Assembly: GCA_028825445.1 (NCBI GenBank) | Contig: JAPKAD010000005.1 | Coordinates: forward strand, 62,001-126,000 | DNA length: 64,000 nt | Source of the DNA: Octadecabacter sp. | GTDB taxonomy: Bacteria > Pseudomonadota > Alphaproteobacteria > Rhodobacterales > Rhodobacteraceae | Direction: 5' to 3' | In this document: in pieces, positions 30,688 to 40,116 of the stretch | How the letters are laid out: every line of letters starts with the position of its first letter | How positions within the stretch are numbered: position 1 is the first letter of the stretch | Position numbers and translations under genes: made by a program | The notes under the pieces: generated by a model | What the model was told of the DNA's origin: nothing | Database searches by the model: none | What the model saw: only the letters and a program-made list of their open reading frames with translations

Positions 30688-31253
30688 TTGGCGTCCTTCG
30701 TCGGCGACTTGGATTTAGTGGTGGTCTTTTGGGAAGCAGGCTTTTGTGAAACTGCCTTCTTTTGCGTAATTTTTTTCACAGTCCGACCCTTTGGCGCCGT
30801 TTTCTTTTGCCCAGGTTTAGGAACCGTTTCAGGTATTGTTTCAGTTATAGAATTTACTTTCTCAGCAGCAATACGTTCCTCTGCTGCTTTGCCCATCGCT
30901 TTGTTGAGTTTCTCTGCGGTTGCGGCACGTTCATCAGTCAGTTTTGTCTTTAAAGCTTCAGTTTCACCTCCAGCTTTCAGAGACGTTTTTACAGCCCCTT
31001 CGGAAGCTTCACGAAACTTATCTACACTGAACTTTTTAGGATTCGCTGCTGCTTTGATGGTTTTGTTGATTTCATTTATGCCTGATTCATCAGCAGCAGC
31101 GTTCATCGCACTGGAGAACTCCCGTGCCATACCCTTCGCCTTACCAACGAATTGACCGACCTGTCGGAACAGACCTGGCAGGTCCTTGGGACCAATGACT
31201 ATCAATGCCACGATCCCGACAAGCAACATTTCCATCCAACTAAGACTAGGCAT
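30684..31253 (-). CDS. tatB: Twin-arginine translocase subunit TatB
   Basis: A 189-residue single-span protein forming the substrate receptor with TatC. The membrane helix EMLLVGIVALIVIGPKDLP and following amphipathic helix are typical; the rest is a long charged Ala/Lys/Thr-rich tail (about residues 90-189) ending in lysine-rich repeats, usual for alphaproteobacterial TatB. Four-base overlap with tatC. Confidence 0.94.
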   Translation of the reverse strand: MPSLSWMEMLLVGIVALIVIGPKDLPGLFRQVGQFVGKAKGMAREFSSAMNAAADESGINEINKTIKAAANPKKFSVDKFREASEGAVKTSLKAGGETEALKTKLTDERAATAEKLNKAMGKAAEERIAAEKVNSITETIPETVPKPGQKKTAPKGRTVKKITQKKAVSQKPASQKTTTKSKSPTKDAK

Positions 31254-31277
31254 TAGCCGTCTCCCAATTGGAGTGAA

Positions 31278-31493
31278 TTAAACTTTTTTATCTTCATCAG
31301 CGGGAGTGACGTCTTTAACGTCATCCGACATCGTCTCTTCGACTTCTTTAGTGCTGTCGTCGACACCTTTTTTAAACGCAGTAATACCTTTGCCAACTTC
31401 ACCCATCAGCGAAGAGATTTTGCCGCGCCCAAACAGGACAAGCACCACGACAGCGATCAAAAGGAGGCCCGGAAGGCCGATATTATTGAGCAT
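31278..31493 (-). CDS. tatA: Twin-arginine translocase subunit TatA
   Basis: A 71-residue pore-forming subunit with the N-terminal helix [16 protein letters not shown], the [14 protein letters not shown] hinge and amphipathic helix, and an acidic tail. It is the first gene of the leftward tatA-tatB-tatC-DUF815 operon; 24 bases separate it from tatB. In many Rhodobacterales serS lies between tat and surE genes; it is absent here. Confidence 0.95.
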   Translation of the reverse strand: MLNNIGLPGLLLIAVVVLVLFGRGKISSLMGEVGKGITAFKKGVDDSTKEVEETMSDDVKDVTPADEDKKV

Positions 31494-31686
31494 GTTTTAT
31501 CTCCAAAATTGAGGGGCGACTTGGCCGACATTTGCATTTTGAAGTATAGATTTAGAGACACTATGGATATTTTGAAAGGCTAAATTTCCTATATTCACTA
31601 ATATTTGCAGTAGTTTACTATATTTTGTGCCACTATTATGTCAACTGACATCTTTTTGTCATAAAATACTGTAACTGGAGAAAAAA

Positions 31687-32367
31687 ATGCGCCGTGCTGA
31701 CCGATTGATGAACCTGATTCGCCATTTACGAACTGATGATCTGCACCGCGCCGCAGAATTGGCAGTCTTAATGAACGTGTCAATGCGAACGATCTACCGC
31801 GATATGGAAACACTGGCCAAATCTGGTGTTCCAGTTGAGGGCGAGCGCGGGACTGGCTACCGAATTACCGCCGCCATCACCCTGCCACCATTAAACCTGT
31901 CTATGGCGGAACTCGAAGCACTGCACATTGGCCTTGCTGCAATGCGCCAATCGCACGACCCCGATCTAGCTGCTGCAGCATCGAGCTTGGCAACAAAACT
32001 CGACGGAGTGCTGCCAGAGGTCAACGCACCAAAGGCGCTTGCAGTTTATCCGTTCGCTGACGCGGCTAGAGGCTTTCAGCACCTTCCAAAAATCCGCAGC
32101 GCAATCCGTGCACGACAAAAATTATTACTCAACACTGGCCAGCGCGACCGAACCGTTCGTCCCCTGCAACTGGACTACTGGGGACGCCTCTGGACCTGCG
32201 TTGTGTGGTGCGATACCACCAGAGAGTTTGACGACCTTCGAATTGACGAGATCACTTCACTGCGCATATTGCCAAGTTTGTTTGTCGAAGAAGAAGGAAA
32301 GCGGCTGCGGGACTATCAATCAAGCAGACCGCGGGAAAATGAAACACTTATCACGCCGAATCATTAA
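31687..32367 (+). CDS. YafY family transcriptional regulator (HTH plus WYL-type domain)
   Basis: A 226-residue regulator with an N-terminal winged helix-turn-helix (RADRLMNLIRHLRTD...VSMRTIYRDMETLAKSGVP, about residues 3-55), the HTH_11 form, followed by a C-terminal WYL-like sensor region with YWGRLWTCVVWCDTTREF near residue 165. Proteins of this class bind DNA and respond to nucleotide-like ligands. It is transcribed away from tatA, and its last 48 bases overlap the convergent FbpC-like gene. Target genes are unknown. Confidence 0.85.
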   Translation: MRRADRLMNLIRHLRTDDLHRAAELAVLMNVSMRTIYRDMETLAKSGVPVEGERGTGYRITAAITLPPLNLSMAELEALHIGLAAMRQSHDPDLAAAASSLATKLDGVLPEVNAPKALAVYPFADAARGFQHLPKIRSAIRARQKLLLNTGQRDRTVRPLQLDYWGRLWTCVVWCDTTREFDDLRIDEITSLRILPSLFVEEEGKRLRDYQSSRPRENETLITPNH

Positions 32368-33411
32368 CCATAGTACCGTGCCCTTAATGGGCAAAAATAC
32401 CGAACTGATTACCGCTTTCATTTCGCTTCCGTCATCGAGAGTGAATTCCACCAGACTTTCAATGCCCATAAAACGCGCCCGCTTCACTGTACCTCGTGCG
32501 GGTGTGCCATCGGCTATGGTCGGATTAGGCCCCTTGCCAGCACGATCAAAGTCAATCTTTAAATGCTGCGGTCGAATGACAATGTCCACAGCTGTGCCAT
32601 CCACTACACCAGGCACAAGGAATTGACCAAACTGCGTTGCAGCAAGTGCACCATGTACATATGCTGGCAAAGCATTGATATCACTAAAGAAACCAGCAGC
32701 CTCTTTGTCCACAGGCGTGTTATAAATATTGTAAGGCGCTCCCATTTGCACGATCTTACCATCCCGCATGAGCGCAATTTCATCAGCCATGCGCATCGCT
32801 TCGCCAGGTTCATGGGTAACCAGCAACACAGCGGTACCTTCGGCCTTCAGAACATCCAGTGTTTCATCGCGGATGTCGTCACGCAAACGATCATCAAGAC
32901 CCGAAAACGGTTCATCCATCAGCATTATTTTGGGACGCGGCGCAAGCGCGCGGGCAAGTGCAACGCGCTGCTGTTCCCCACCTGAAAGCTCGTGAGGATA
33001 ACGATCGATGTGAGCAGACATGCCAACACGTTCCAGCAGTTCTTGTACGCGCCCACGGGTTTTGGGCGCACGCCCCAGCAAACCATATGCGACGTTCCCC
33101 GCCACACTTAGATGCGGAAACAAGGCAAAATCCTGAAACATGAGGCCTGTTGCACGCCCCTCTGGCGGCACGCGAAACACTCCGTCACAAACCAGTTCGC
33201 CGTCAGCCCAGATTGATCCTGCGTCTTGCTTTTCAATGCCTGCAATCATTCGCAATGTTGTTGATTTACCGCAGCCAGACGGCCCTAATAAACAGGTCAC
33301 CTGTCCAGGCATAATCGAAAGAGAAACATCGTCCACAACTCGCTGACCACCAAAGCTGCGCACCAAATTACGAATTTCTAAACGCGGTTTTGATGTAGAT
33401 GTATCGCTCAC
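32320..33411 (-). CDS. FbpC-like iron(III)/polyamine-type ABC transporter ATPase
   Basis: A 363-residue import ATPase with a C-terminal TOBE-like regulatory region. Walker A is LGPSGCGKSTTLRM (about residues 42-55), the Q loop FQDFALFPHLSV, the signature LSGGEQQRVALARAL, and Walker B MLMDEPFSGLDDRLR; the FSGLDDRLR text and GRATGLMFQD favour FbpC (ferric ion) over PotA or MalK. Start is GTG 33411. No permease or binding protein is adjacent, so it is an orphan ATPase in this window; a function in iron uptake is inferred from family. Confidence 0.85.
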   Translation of the reverse strand: MSDTSTSKPRLEIRNLVRSFGGQRVVDDVSLSIMPGQVTCLLGPSGCGKSTTLRMIAGIEKQDAGSIWADGELVCDGVFRVPPEGRATGLMFQDFALFPHLSVAGNVAYGLLGRAPKTRGRVQELLERVGMSAHIDRYPHELSGGEQQRVALARALAPRPKIMLMDEPFSGLDDRLRDDIRDETLDVLKAEGTAVLLVTHEPGEAMRMADEIALMRDGKIVQMGAPYNIYNTPVDKEAAGFFSDINALPAYVHGALAATQFGQFLVPGVVDGTAVDIVIRPQHLKIDFDRAGKGPNPTIADGTPARGTVKRARFMGIESLVEFTLDDGSEMKAVISSVFLPIKGTVLWLMIRRDKCFIFPRSA

Positions 33412-33464
33412 CGTTGCAGGCCTTTAATCATTATTGAAAATATAAGGTAGAATTTCAGATAACA

Positions 33465-33490
33465 ACGCACTTGCCCAAGGGCAAGTGCGT
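33465..33490. repeat. Perfect 12-base inverted repeat
   Basis: ACGCACTTGCCC and its exact complement are separated by AA. It directly follows the T run of the adjacent terminator on the minus strand and lies 54 bases before the FbpC-like start, so it may be a second hairpin or a protein-binding site for that gene. Confidence 0.7.
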
Positions 33491-33492
33491 GC

Positions 33493-33531
33493 AAAAAAGT
33501 CGCGTGACTAATTTTGATGACCAAGTCACGC
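33493..33531 (-). terminator. Rho-independent terminator of the SDR gene
   Basis: On the minus strand GCGTGACT pairs with AGTCACGC (33531-33524 and 33510-33503) and is followed by GACTTTTTT, ending transcription 10 to 48 bases after the SDR stop codon. It separates that gene from the FbpC-like gene downstream. Confidence 0.8.
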
Positions 33532-33540
33532 AGTAATTTT

Positions 33541-34320
33541 TCATAGCGTTGAGTTAACAGCACCACCATCGAGCAGTAGGTTCTGACCGACAATGAACCC
33601 TGCATGAGCCGAACACAGAAATGCACAGGCCGCACCAAATTCTTGAGCAGTCCCATAGCGCCCAGCCGGGATTGTCGCGGAACGATTTACCTTTGCTTGT
33701 TCCATAGAGATGCCCTGCGCATTGCTGACGCCAGTGTCCAATTGAATTGCGCGATCAGTCTCATGGATCCCAGGCAAAAGGTTGTTGATGGTCACACCCG
33801 AACCAGCCACTTGCCGAGACGTTCCAGCGACAAAACCAGTCAGACCAGTACGTGCTGTATTGGAAAGCCCCAATGCGGGGATCGGCGCCTTTACGGACCC
33901 CGAAGTGATGTTAACGATACGTCCCCAACCGCGATTAATCATCGCGGGCATTAACGCTTGAATTAAAGCAATTGGTGTCAGCATATTGGCGTCTAAAGCC
34001 GCAATAAAATCGTCACGATCCCAATCCGACCATGTTCCTGGTGGAGGACCACCTGCGTTTGTAACCAAAATATCAACACCTTGCGATTTGGCTAAGACAG
34101 TCGTCTGCCCTTCAAGCGTGGTCACATCGGCGGCAACCGTGACCACATCGACACCGTATGCTGCACGAATTTCAGCAGCTGTCGCTTCTAATGCGATAGG
34201 CCCACGCGCATTTAATACCAGATCAACTCCCTCAGCAGCCAACGCTTCAGCGCAACCACGCCCAAGTCCCTTTGACGATGCACAAACCAGTGCTCGCTTG
34301 CCTTTGATGCCCATATCCAT
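33541..34320 (-). CDS. Atypical SDR family oxidoreductase (BKR-like, lacking the Tyr-Lys pair)
   Basis: A 259-residue Rossmann protein. Cofactor-binding glycines are in VCASSKGLGRGCAEAL (about residues 12-27) and VTNAGGPPPG; the serine region is ITSGSVKAP. Where classical SDRs have Tyr-x-x-x-Lys, this protein reads SNTAR (LSNTARTGLTG), with Ser and Arg instead. This pattern belongs, as I recall it, to a recognised 3-oxoacyl-ACP reductase-like subgroup, so the loss is a family trait rather than damage. ATG 34320 has GGAG nine bases before it. Substrate unknown. Confidence 0.85.
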   Translation of the reverse strand: MDMGIKGKRALVCASSKGLGRGCAEALAAEGVDLVLNARGPIALEATAAEIRAAYGVDVVTVAADVTTLEGQTTVLAKSQGVDILVTNAGGPPPGTWSDWDRDDFIAALDANMLTPIALIQALMPAMINRGWGRIVNITSGSVKAPIPALGLSNTARTGLTGFVAGTSRQVAGSGVTINNLLPGIHETDRAIQLDTGVSNAQGISMEQAKVNRSATIPAGRYGTAQEFGAACAFLCSAHAGFIVGQNLLLDGGAVNSTL

Positions 34321-35458
34321 TTCGTAATTCTCCTTAAAACAAGGCTAATAACCCTGTGATTTGACCAATCATCTACAATCTCAATTTTCAGACGAAATGC
34401 TGACGATATTTCACCCTATTTCTAAGGCAGATATATTTAAAAAGACCACCCCTTTAGCAGAGTAATTTTATTTGGCGCATATTAATAGTAACCATCAACG
34501 TTTTTGCGTCAGAAAACTTTAACGTAAATAAAGATGTTGCCAAAGGGGAGGGCATTACATTTATGATAAACTTGTCTTGATGATGCGTGTCAGCTTTCCC
34601 CACATTTTATGCGCAGGACACTACTGAATGAAAAAAGCGACGGCACAGCACTGCACTCTGCAAATGACACAAAACAAGGATGCCGTGAAATTTATAGTAC
34701 CGGGATTATACTACAACTCTTACACAACACGACAACACAAGCTACGAGTCCTTTAGTTGGGTCAAAGTCAACGGAGATAAAGCAATCGAAGTTTACTTGA
34801 TGCTGCTATCCACACTACGCTCCAAATATGATTATCGCCTCGTTAGCTCTGCTCGCGATACAACAGCGACAAATTTTGGCAGTGTTGCCAAGGTGCAATT
34901 TGTTTGTGGAGCCCACATCCGCTGGCAATTAGCGAACAAGTCCCGATTAAAGACCATCAAGTAAAGTATCGAATACACACTTGAGGTGCGAGCTCATAGA
35001 AAATTCACGGGATCAACAACACCACATTGCACTCAGCGGGCGATCGCGTGTCTGTCATTAACATCTCAGGAACCTTGTTTAGCTTTCTTAATCTGGTGCT
35101 TTCAACTTAATATTGCCTGATTATTTACTAACTTAATAATTATCTTTTAAACGGCACGACCTTGTATCAAAAAATAGTGGTTTTGTTAACTATTTCTGAG
35201 TTCTGTTTGAGGATTACTCAATTGTTGATGCAGAAGGTTTTGCCACTGAAACACTGCTAGTTAAAGAATACTCTATAACCACAATGCCAATTGGTTTTAA
35301 TGCGGCTAATCACTTCGATACCTAATATCAGGCATTTAAAGTCACTGATAGTGTCACCAAACTGCCCAATGTGGTAGCACTTTTGAAACGCTTATCTTCC
35401 AGCTAAAGCTGATTGTGCCCGATTGCTCTTGTGGCATCGTCCCGCTATAGCGAGAAAT
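34321..35458. other. Spacer upstream of prfC with two protein-like open stretches
   Basis: A plus-strand run of 88 codons without stop at 34698-34964 (for example FSWVKVNGDKAIEVYL and YDYRLVSSARDTTATNF) has no start codon with a ribosome site. A second at 35200-35406 is open except for one TAA at 35323 (VDAEGFATETLLVKEYSITT). They read like pieces of exported proteins, so this could be a decayed locus, but such lengths also arise by chance in AT-rich DNA. No family is identified. Confidence 0.4.
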
Positions 35459-37054
35459 ATGACAAATCGCCCCTCCCTCCCCGCTGAAATCGCCCGACGC
35501 CGAACTTTTGCGATTATCTCGCACCCAGACGCGGGTAAGACTACCCTAACAGAAAAATTTCTGCTGTTTGGCGGGGCGATCCAAATGGCAGGTCAAGTGC
35601 GAGCCAAAGGTGAAGCACGTCGCACACGATCCGACTTCATGCAGATGGAAAAGGATCGTGGGATTTCCGTGTCTGCATCGGCGATGTCATTTGATTACAA
35701 GCACTACCGCTACAACCTTGTTGACACACCTGGTCACTCTGATTTTTCCGAAGACACCTATCGCACCCTAACGGCTGTGGATGCTGCAGTTATGGTGATT
35801 GACGGCGCTAAAGGTGTTGAATCTCAGACCCGCAAACTTTTTGAGGTATGTCGTCTGCGCGATTTACCGATTTTAACATTTTGCAACAAGATGGACCGCG
35901 AAAGCCGCGATACATTTGAAATTATAGATGAGATTCAAGAAAATCTCGCCATTGATGTGACACCTGCCAGTTGGCCTATCGGCACAGGCCGCGATTTTAT
36001 TGGCTGTTACGACATTCTGCGTGACCGCCTTGACATTATGGACCGCGCAGATCGGAATACAGTAACTACAAGCGTTGAAATTAAAGGCTTGAACGACCCT
36101 AAATGGGAAGAATACGTTCCTAAACTTTTACTGACGCAATTTCGCGAAGAGATCGAGATGGCGAAAGAACTTTTGCCAAAGCTCGACCCCAAGGCTGTCA
36201 TAGATGGAACAATGACTCCTATCTGGTTTGGATCAGCCATCAATTCCTTTGGTGTGCGTGAATTAATGGAAGGGATTAGTCAATATGGCCCCGAACCCCA
36301 GCCGCAAACAGCGCAGCCCCGAACCATCCTGCCAGAAGAAAAAAATGTCACCGGATTTGTCTTCAAAGTTCAAGCCAACATGGACCCAAAGCACCGCGAT
36401 CGCGTTGCATTTGTGCGAATGGCATCAGGCCACTTCACACGTGGGCAAAAGCTGACCCATGTCCGCACCAAGAAACAAATGGCGATTTCCAACCCCGTGT
36501 TGTTTCTCGCGTCTGATCGCGAACTTGCCGAAGAAGCGTGGGCTGGAGATATCATTGGCATTCCCAACCACGGTCAATTGCGCATCGGCGATACTCTGAC
36601 AGAAGGCGAAGTCTTGCAAGTAAATGGCATCCCCAGCTTCGCACCCGAATTGTTACAAGGCGTACGGGCAGGTGATCCACTAAAATCAAAACACCTCGAA
36701 AAAGCACTGATGCAATTCGCTGAAGAAGGTGCTGCAAAAGTATTTAAACCTTCATTTGGCTCGGGCTTTATTGTCGGCGTTGTAGGACCGTTGCAATTTG
36801 AGGTTCTCGCGTCACGAATTAAATTGGAATACGGACTTCCAGTCCGGTTTGAACAATCACAATTCACCTCAGCCAGATGGGTATCCGGCCATAAAATTGC
36901 TGTTGAGAAATTCGCGGCTGCCAATAAACTGCATATTGGAACCGATAGCGATGGTGACACGGTATATTTAACACGTCTGCAATGGGACATCGACCGCGTT
37001 GGACGCGATTATCCAGACATATACCTGACGGCGACCAAAGAAATGATGGCCTAA
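35459..37054 (+). CDS. prfC: Peptide chain release factor 3
   Basis: A 531-residue translational GTPase that recycles RF1 and RF2 after termination; E. coli RF3 has 529 residues. G motifs: HPDAGKTTLTE near residue 20, EKDRGISVS with the switch Thr region, DTPGHSDFSEDTYR, and CNKMDRESRD, where the Asn-Lys-Met-Asp and DRESRD text distinguishes RF3 from EF-G. I use ATG 35459, with a weak purine-rich site, because the family starts just before the IARRRTFAIISHPDAG block. Confidence 0.95.
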   Translation: MTNRPSLPAEIARRRTFAIISHPDAGKTTLTEKFLLFGGAIQMAGQVRAKGEARRTRSDFMQMEKDRGISVSASAMSFDYKHYRYNLVDTPGHSDFSEDTYRTLTAVDAAVMVIDGAKGVESQTRKLFEVCRLRDLPILTFCNKMDRESRDTFEIIDEIQENLAIDVTPASWPIGTGRDFIGCYDILRDRLDIMDRADRNTVTTSVEIKGLNDPKWEEYVPKLLLTQFREEIEMAKELLPKLDPKAVIDGTMTPIWFGSAINSFGVRELMEGISQYGPEPQPQTAQPRTILPEEKNVTGFVFKVQANMDPKHRDRVAFVRMASGHFTRGQKLTHVRTKKQMAISNPVLFLASDRELAEEAWAGDIIGIPNHGQLRIGDTLTEGEVLQVNGIPSFAPELLQGVRAGDPLKSKHLEKALMQFAEEGAAKVFKPSFGSGFIVGVVGPLQFEVLASRIKLEYGLPVRFEQSQFTSARWVSGHKIAVEKFAAANKLHIGTDSDGDTVYLTRLQWDIDRVGRDYPDIYLTATKEMMA

Positions 37055-37168
37055 CATCACACTAAAAATGCTATTGCAACAAACCGCCGAAGCAATTTTA
37101 AATTGTTGATCGACTTTTGAAAAATAGATTAAATAGTTTTAAATTCTCAGAGACTAAGGATGTTAATA

Positions 37169-37624
37169 GTGAAAAACTTGACTTCAAAAAGAGCAGTATC
37201 ATTAGTCGCGCTTACAGCGCCAATAACACTGGCTGCCAGCTTCGTTTGGGCCGATGAAACGGTTAAATCGTGGGAAATTCTAGCCGCTATCACAGTTGAA
37301 GAGATCATAACCGACACCACTTATGAAGTGCGCAAAATATTCCCCACGGCGATCGAAAACGGCATCGACCAGTTTGATATCACTGGCTACATTGTACCAC
37401 TGACTGACGAGGCAGAAATAAGCGACTTTATTCTTGTCTCTGACATGGGGTTTTGCCCATTTTGTGGGTCGCCAGAACACGGCACATCCCTACAAGTCAC
37501 CATGGCAAACCCTTTGAAGGGATTTGAAGAAGGCGCTCGCATCACCCTGCGCGGCGCACTACAAACCATCACCGATCCAAAGACCTGGCAGACGACCATA
37601 ATGATAAACGCGCACATTTTATAG
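37169..37624 (+). CDS. Small exported protein, DUF3299-like
   Basis: A 151-residue predicted periplasmic protein. A signal peptide covers about residues 1-27 (cleavage after SFVWA). The mature part includes FDITGYIVPL, SDMGFCPFCGSPEHGTSL with two close cysteines, and RITLRGAL; the order resembles DUF3299 proteins, associated with the cell envelope but without known activity. AAGGA ends eight bases before GTG 37169, making this a better start than the ATG at 37160, which overlaps that site. It stands alone 114 bases after prfC. Confidence 0.75.
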   Translation: MKNLTSKRAVSLVALTAPITLAASFVWADETVKSWEILAAITVEEIITDTTYEVRKIFPTAIENGIDQFDITGYIVPLTDEAEISDFILVSDMGFCPFCGSPEHGTSLQVTMANPLKGFEEGARITLRGALQTITDPKTWQTTIMINAHIL

Positions 37625-38411
37625 ATACAGATATACATCAAAAATTATATACAAACTCAGGCATTAGACACCCTTAATTTTAATAAAACAGTCAAACCAA
37701 CATGGTCTAAGGCAGCCGCGTCAAACATAGCGAACAGATCATGAATGAGGCACGGCGAAGAATGTTCACCTGCGAAAGAGAAATAATACATATCATCAGT
37801 ATGATTTTCTACTCATATTGTGGAAACTTTATGATTAGAAAAAACTTTGAATGGCACAGTCATTGAAGTAAATTTATGATTTGCCACAAGCAGATTTAAT
37901 TATTTTGATGAAACCTTTGCAAGAACTGTCAGATAACACGCTTGCCTCAACTTTTTTAAAATAAAATTCCAAGATTTTTTTCAAATGCTTGATGCAACCG
38001 CGTAAAAACTCAACCAGTTTAAGCTGTAACGGCTAGAATAATTTAAAGTGCGCGCACCCAGCAAAATCGTACTAAAATGGTAACTTTTAGCGCTTAAGTT
38101 TTTATTAAAACATCAAAAATCGATGTCACCAACCAAACGTGTGATCTTGGGCAGAGCCACTTTAAAATTAAAAAATCTCCAAAAATTGCCCAAGTAGCCG
38201 TATCACCGCTCTTGCAACAACACCTATGATTTACATTTTGCGTGGCGGATATGTCCCTAAACTTCAGCACTCTACTGAGTAAGCTGTTTGTTTACTTGAC
38301 CTTAGAAACGCTCAGACTTAGGTGTTTCGCATTTGAAAGGTCGGCAATATGGCCAACCCGGCCGCGTGACGATTGCGGCAATTAGACTGCAAACTCCGCG
38401 AAAGGAATAAC
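37625..38411. other. AT-rich non-coding spacer before the DEAD-box helicase
   Basis: No frame can be supported. Long leader regions are common in front of cold-induced RNA helicases, and this 0.8 kb could hold a leader that folds under cold stress, but I see no strong structure. AAAGGA at 38401-38406 is the helicase ribosome site. Confidence 0.5.
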
Positions 38412-40031
38412 TTGATTAAATTCAGTGATTTAAAGCTCGACGCCAAAGTTCTCAAGGCCGTCGAAGAAACCGGCTACACATCGCCGACCCCAATTCAAGC
38501 CGGTGCGATTCCCCCCGCATTAGAAGGACGCGACGTATTGGGCATCGCCCAAACAGGCACAGGTAAAACTGCTGGTTTCACACTGCCGATGATCACCATG
38601 TTAAAACGTGGCAGAGCACGTGCACGGATGCCGCGGTCCTTGGTACTTGCGCCGACACGCGAGTTGGCTGCACAAGTCGCTGAAAACTTTGATACATATG
38701 CCAAATACACCAAGTTGACGAAGGCTTTACTTATCGGCGGCGTATCTTTTAAAGAACAAGACATGCTGATTGATCGCGGTGTTGACGTTTTAATTGCGAC
38801 CCCGGGTCGTCTTTTGGACCATTTCGAACGTGGCAAACTAATTCTTTCAGACGTGAAAATCATGGTCGTCGATGAGGCTGATAGAATGCTCGACATGGGT
38901 TTTATCCCTGACATCGAACGCATTTTTGGACTGACGCCATTCACCCGCCAGACGCTGTTCTTCTCTGCAACAATGGCGCCTGAAATAGAGCGGATTACTA
39001 ATACTTTTTTGTCAAACCCCGCGAAAATTGAAGTAGCACGTGCCGCAACAACATCTGAAACGATCACGCAGGGTGTGATTATGTTTAAAAGCTCTAAAAA
39101 GGCCTCCGAAGGTAGTGAAAAACAAAAACTTTTGCGTGATATAATAACTAGTGAAGGCGTTGATTGCCGTAACGGTATCATTTTTTGTAATCGTAAGATT
39201 GATGTTGATGCAGTCGCTAAATCGATGACTAAGGCAGGCTTAGATGCTTCCCCAATCCACGGCGATCTTGAACAGTCGCACCGGATGCGGACGTTGGCGC
39301 AATTTCGCGACGGCACGCTGCGATTTCTTGTGGCATCTGATGTTGCAGCCCGTGGCCTTGATATTCCTAACGTAAGCCATGTATTTAACTACGACGTTCC
39401 TGGCCACGCGGAAGACTATGTTCACAGAATTGGTCGAACAGGCCGTGCCGGCAAAACGGGTACGACAATCATGATTTGCACCCCACGTGATCAGAAAAAT
39501 TTTGATAGCATAGAACGACTTGTGGAAATAGCGATCCCTAGGATAGCACTACCTGGAGTAGCACTAGATACACAAGCTACGAAAACTGCGGATGTCGCTT
39601 TTCAAAGTGGTACGCAAAACGACAGTAAGCCAAAGCGCACACGGAATCGTGGTGGTCGTAGTCGTCAGATTGATGTAGAAAAGGTTGCAGCTGCGCCCCT
39701 AGATACAGAACAAATTACCTCCCCACATCAAGACATGTCTAAGGTCGAAGTTAATCAAAATGACTCAACCAATGCTGAAGCCCAAAAGACAGAATTAACA
39801 AAGATCCAACGGCCCAAGGCTAAGCCAGCAAAGGTTCAACCAATTAAAGTTGAACCAAAACGTAATGCACCTCGTCTGGATCAATCTGAAAACTCAAATC
39901 GTGAGCGATCACGTGGTGGTCGCAGTCGAGGTGGACGCGACAACTCCGATCACGGGCCACAGGTTGTGGGTATGGGAGATGACGCTCCAACATTTATCAC
40001 GATGAGTTTTGATGAACGTCAAGGCGACTGA
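38412..40031 (+). CDS. DEAD-box ATP-dependent RNA helicase (RhlE-like)
   Basis: A 539-residue RNA helicase. All core motifs are present: the Q motif TSPTPIQAGAIP, AQTGTGKT, PTRELAAQ, TPGRLLD, VVDEADRMLD, SAT, and HRIGRTGRAG. After residue 390 a long basic, disordered tail has Arg-Gly-rich pieces (RNRGGRSR, RGGRSRGGRDN) and ends in a conserved-looking FITMSFDERQGD. I start at TTG 38412, five bases after AAAGGA, because homologues start with the KFSDLKL block; the frame stays open upstream but lacks a site. It likely acts in ribosome assembly or RNA decay. Confidence 0.92.
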   Translation: MIKFSDLKLDAKVLKAVEETGYTSPTPIQAGAIPPALEGRDVLGIAQTGTGKTAGFTLPMITMLKRGRARARMPRSLVLAPTRELAAQVAENFDTYAKYTKLTKALLIGGVSFKEQDMLIDRGVDVLIATPGRLLDHFERGKLILSDVKIMVVDEADRMLDMGFIPDIERIFGLTPFTRQTLFFSATMAPEIERITNTFLSNPAKIEVARAATTSETITQGVIMFKSSKKASEGSEKQKLLRDIITSEGVDCRNGIIFCNRKIDVDAVAKSMTKAGLDASPIHGDLEQSHRMRTLAQFRDGTLRFLVASDVAARGLDIPNVSHVFNYDVPGHAEDYVHRIGRTGRAGKTGTTIMICTPRDQKNFDSIERLVEIAIPRIALPGVALDTQATKTADVAFQSGTQNDSKPKRTRNRGGRSRQIDVEKVAAAPLDTEQITSPHQDMSKVEVNQNDSTNAEAQKTELTKIQRPKAKPAKVQPIKVEPKRNAPRLDQSENSNRERSRGGRSRGGRDNSDHGPQVVGMGDDAPTFITMSFDERQGD

Positions 40032-40052
40032 AACTATCTAGTATCAGATTGA

Positions 40053-40086
40053 AAAAGGGGCACCCAACTGGGCGCCCCTTTTTTTA
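40053..40086. terminator. Bidirectional rho-independent terminator
   Basis: A GGGGCACCC / GGGCGCCCC stem (one A-C mismatch) with a four-base loop has A residues before and T residues after it. It lies between the convergent helicase and rnj genes and can end both transcripts. Confidence 0.92.
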
Positions 40087-40116
40087 AAACTAAAGCTTTT
40101 CTTTTTTAAGTTGGAT

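Noticed and set aside
38495-39316. Long 273-codon frame opposite the DEAD-box helicase
   Set aside because: It is the antisense shadow of a clearly coding gene and shows Ser/Arg-rich text without domains.
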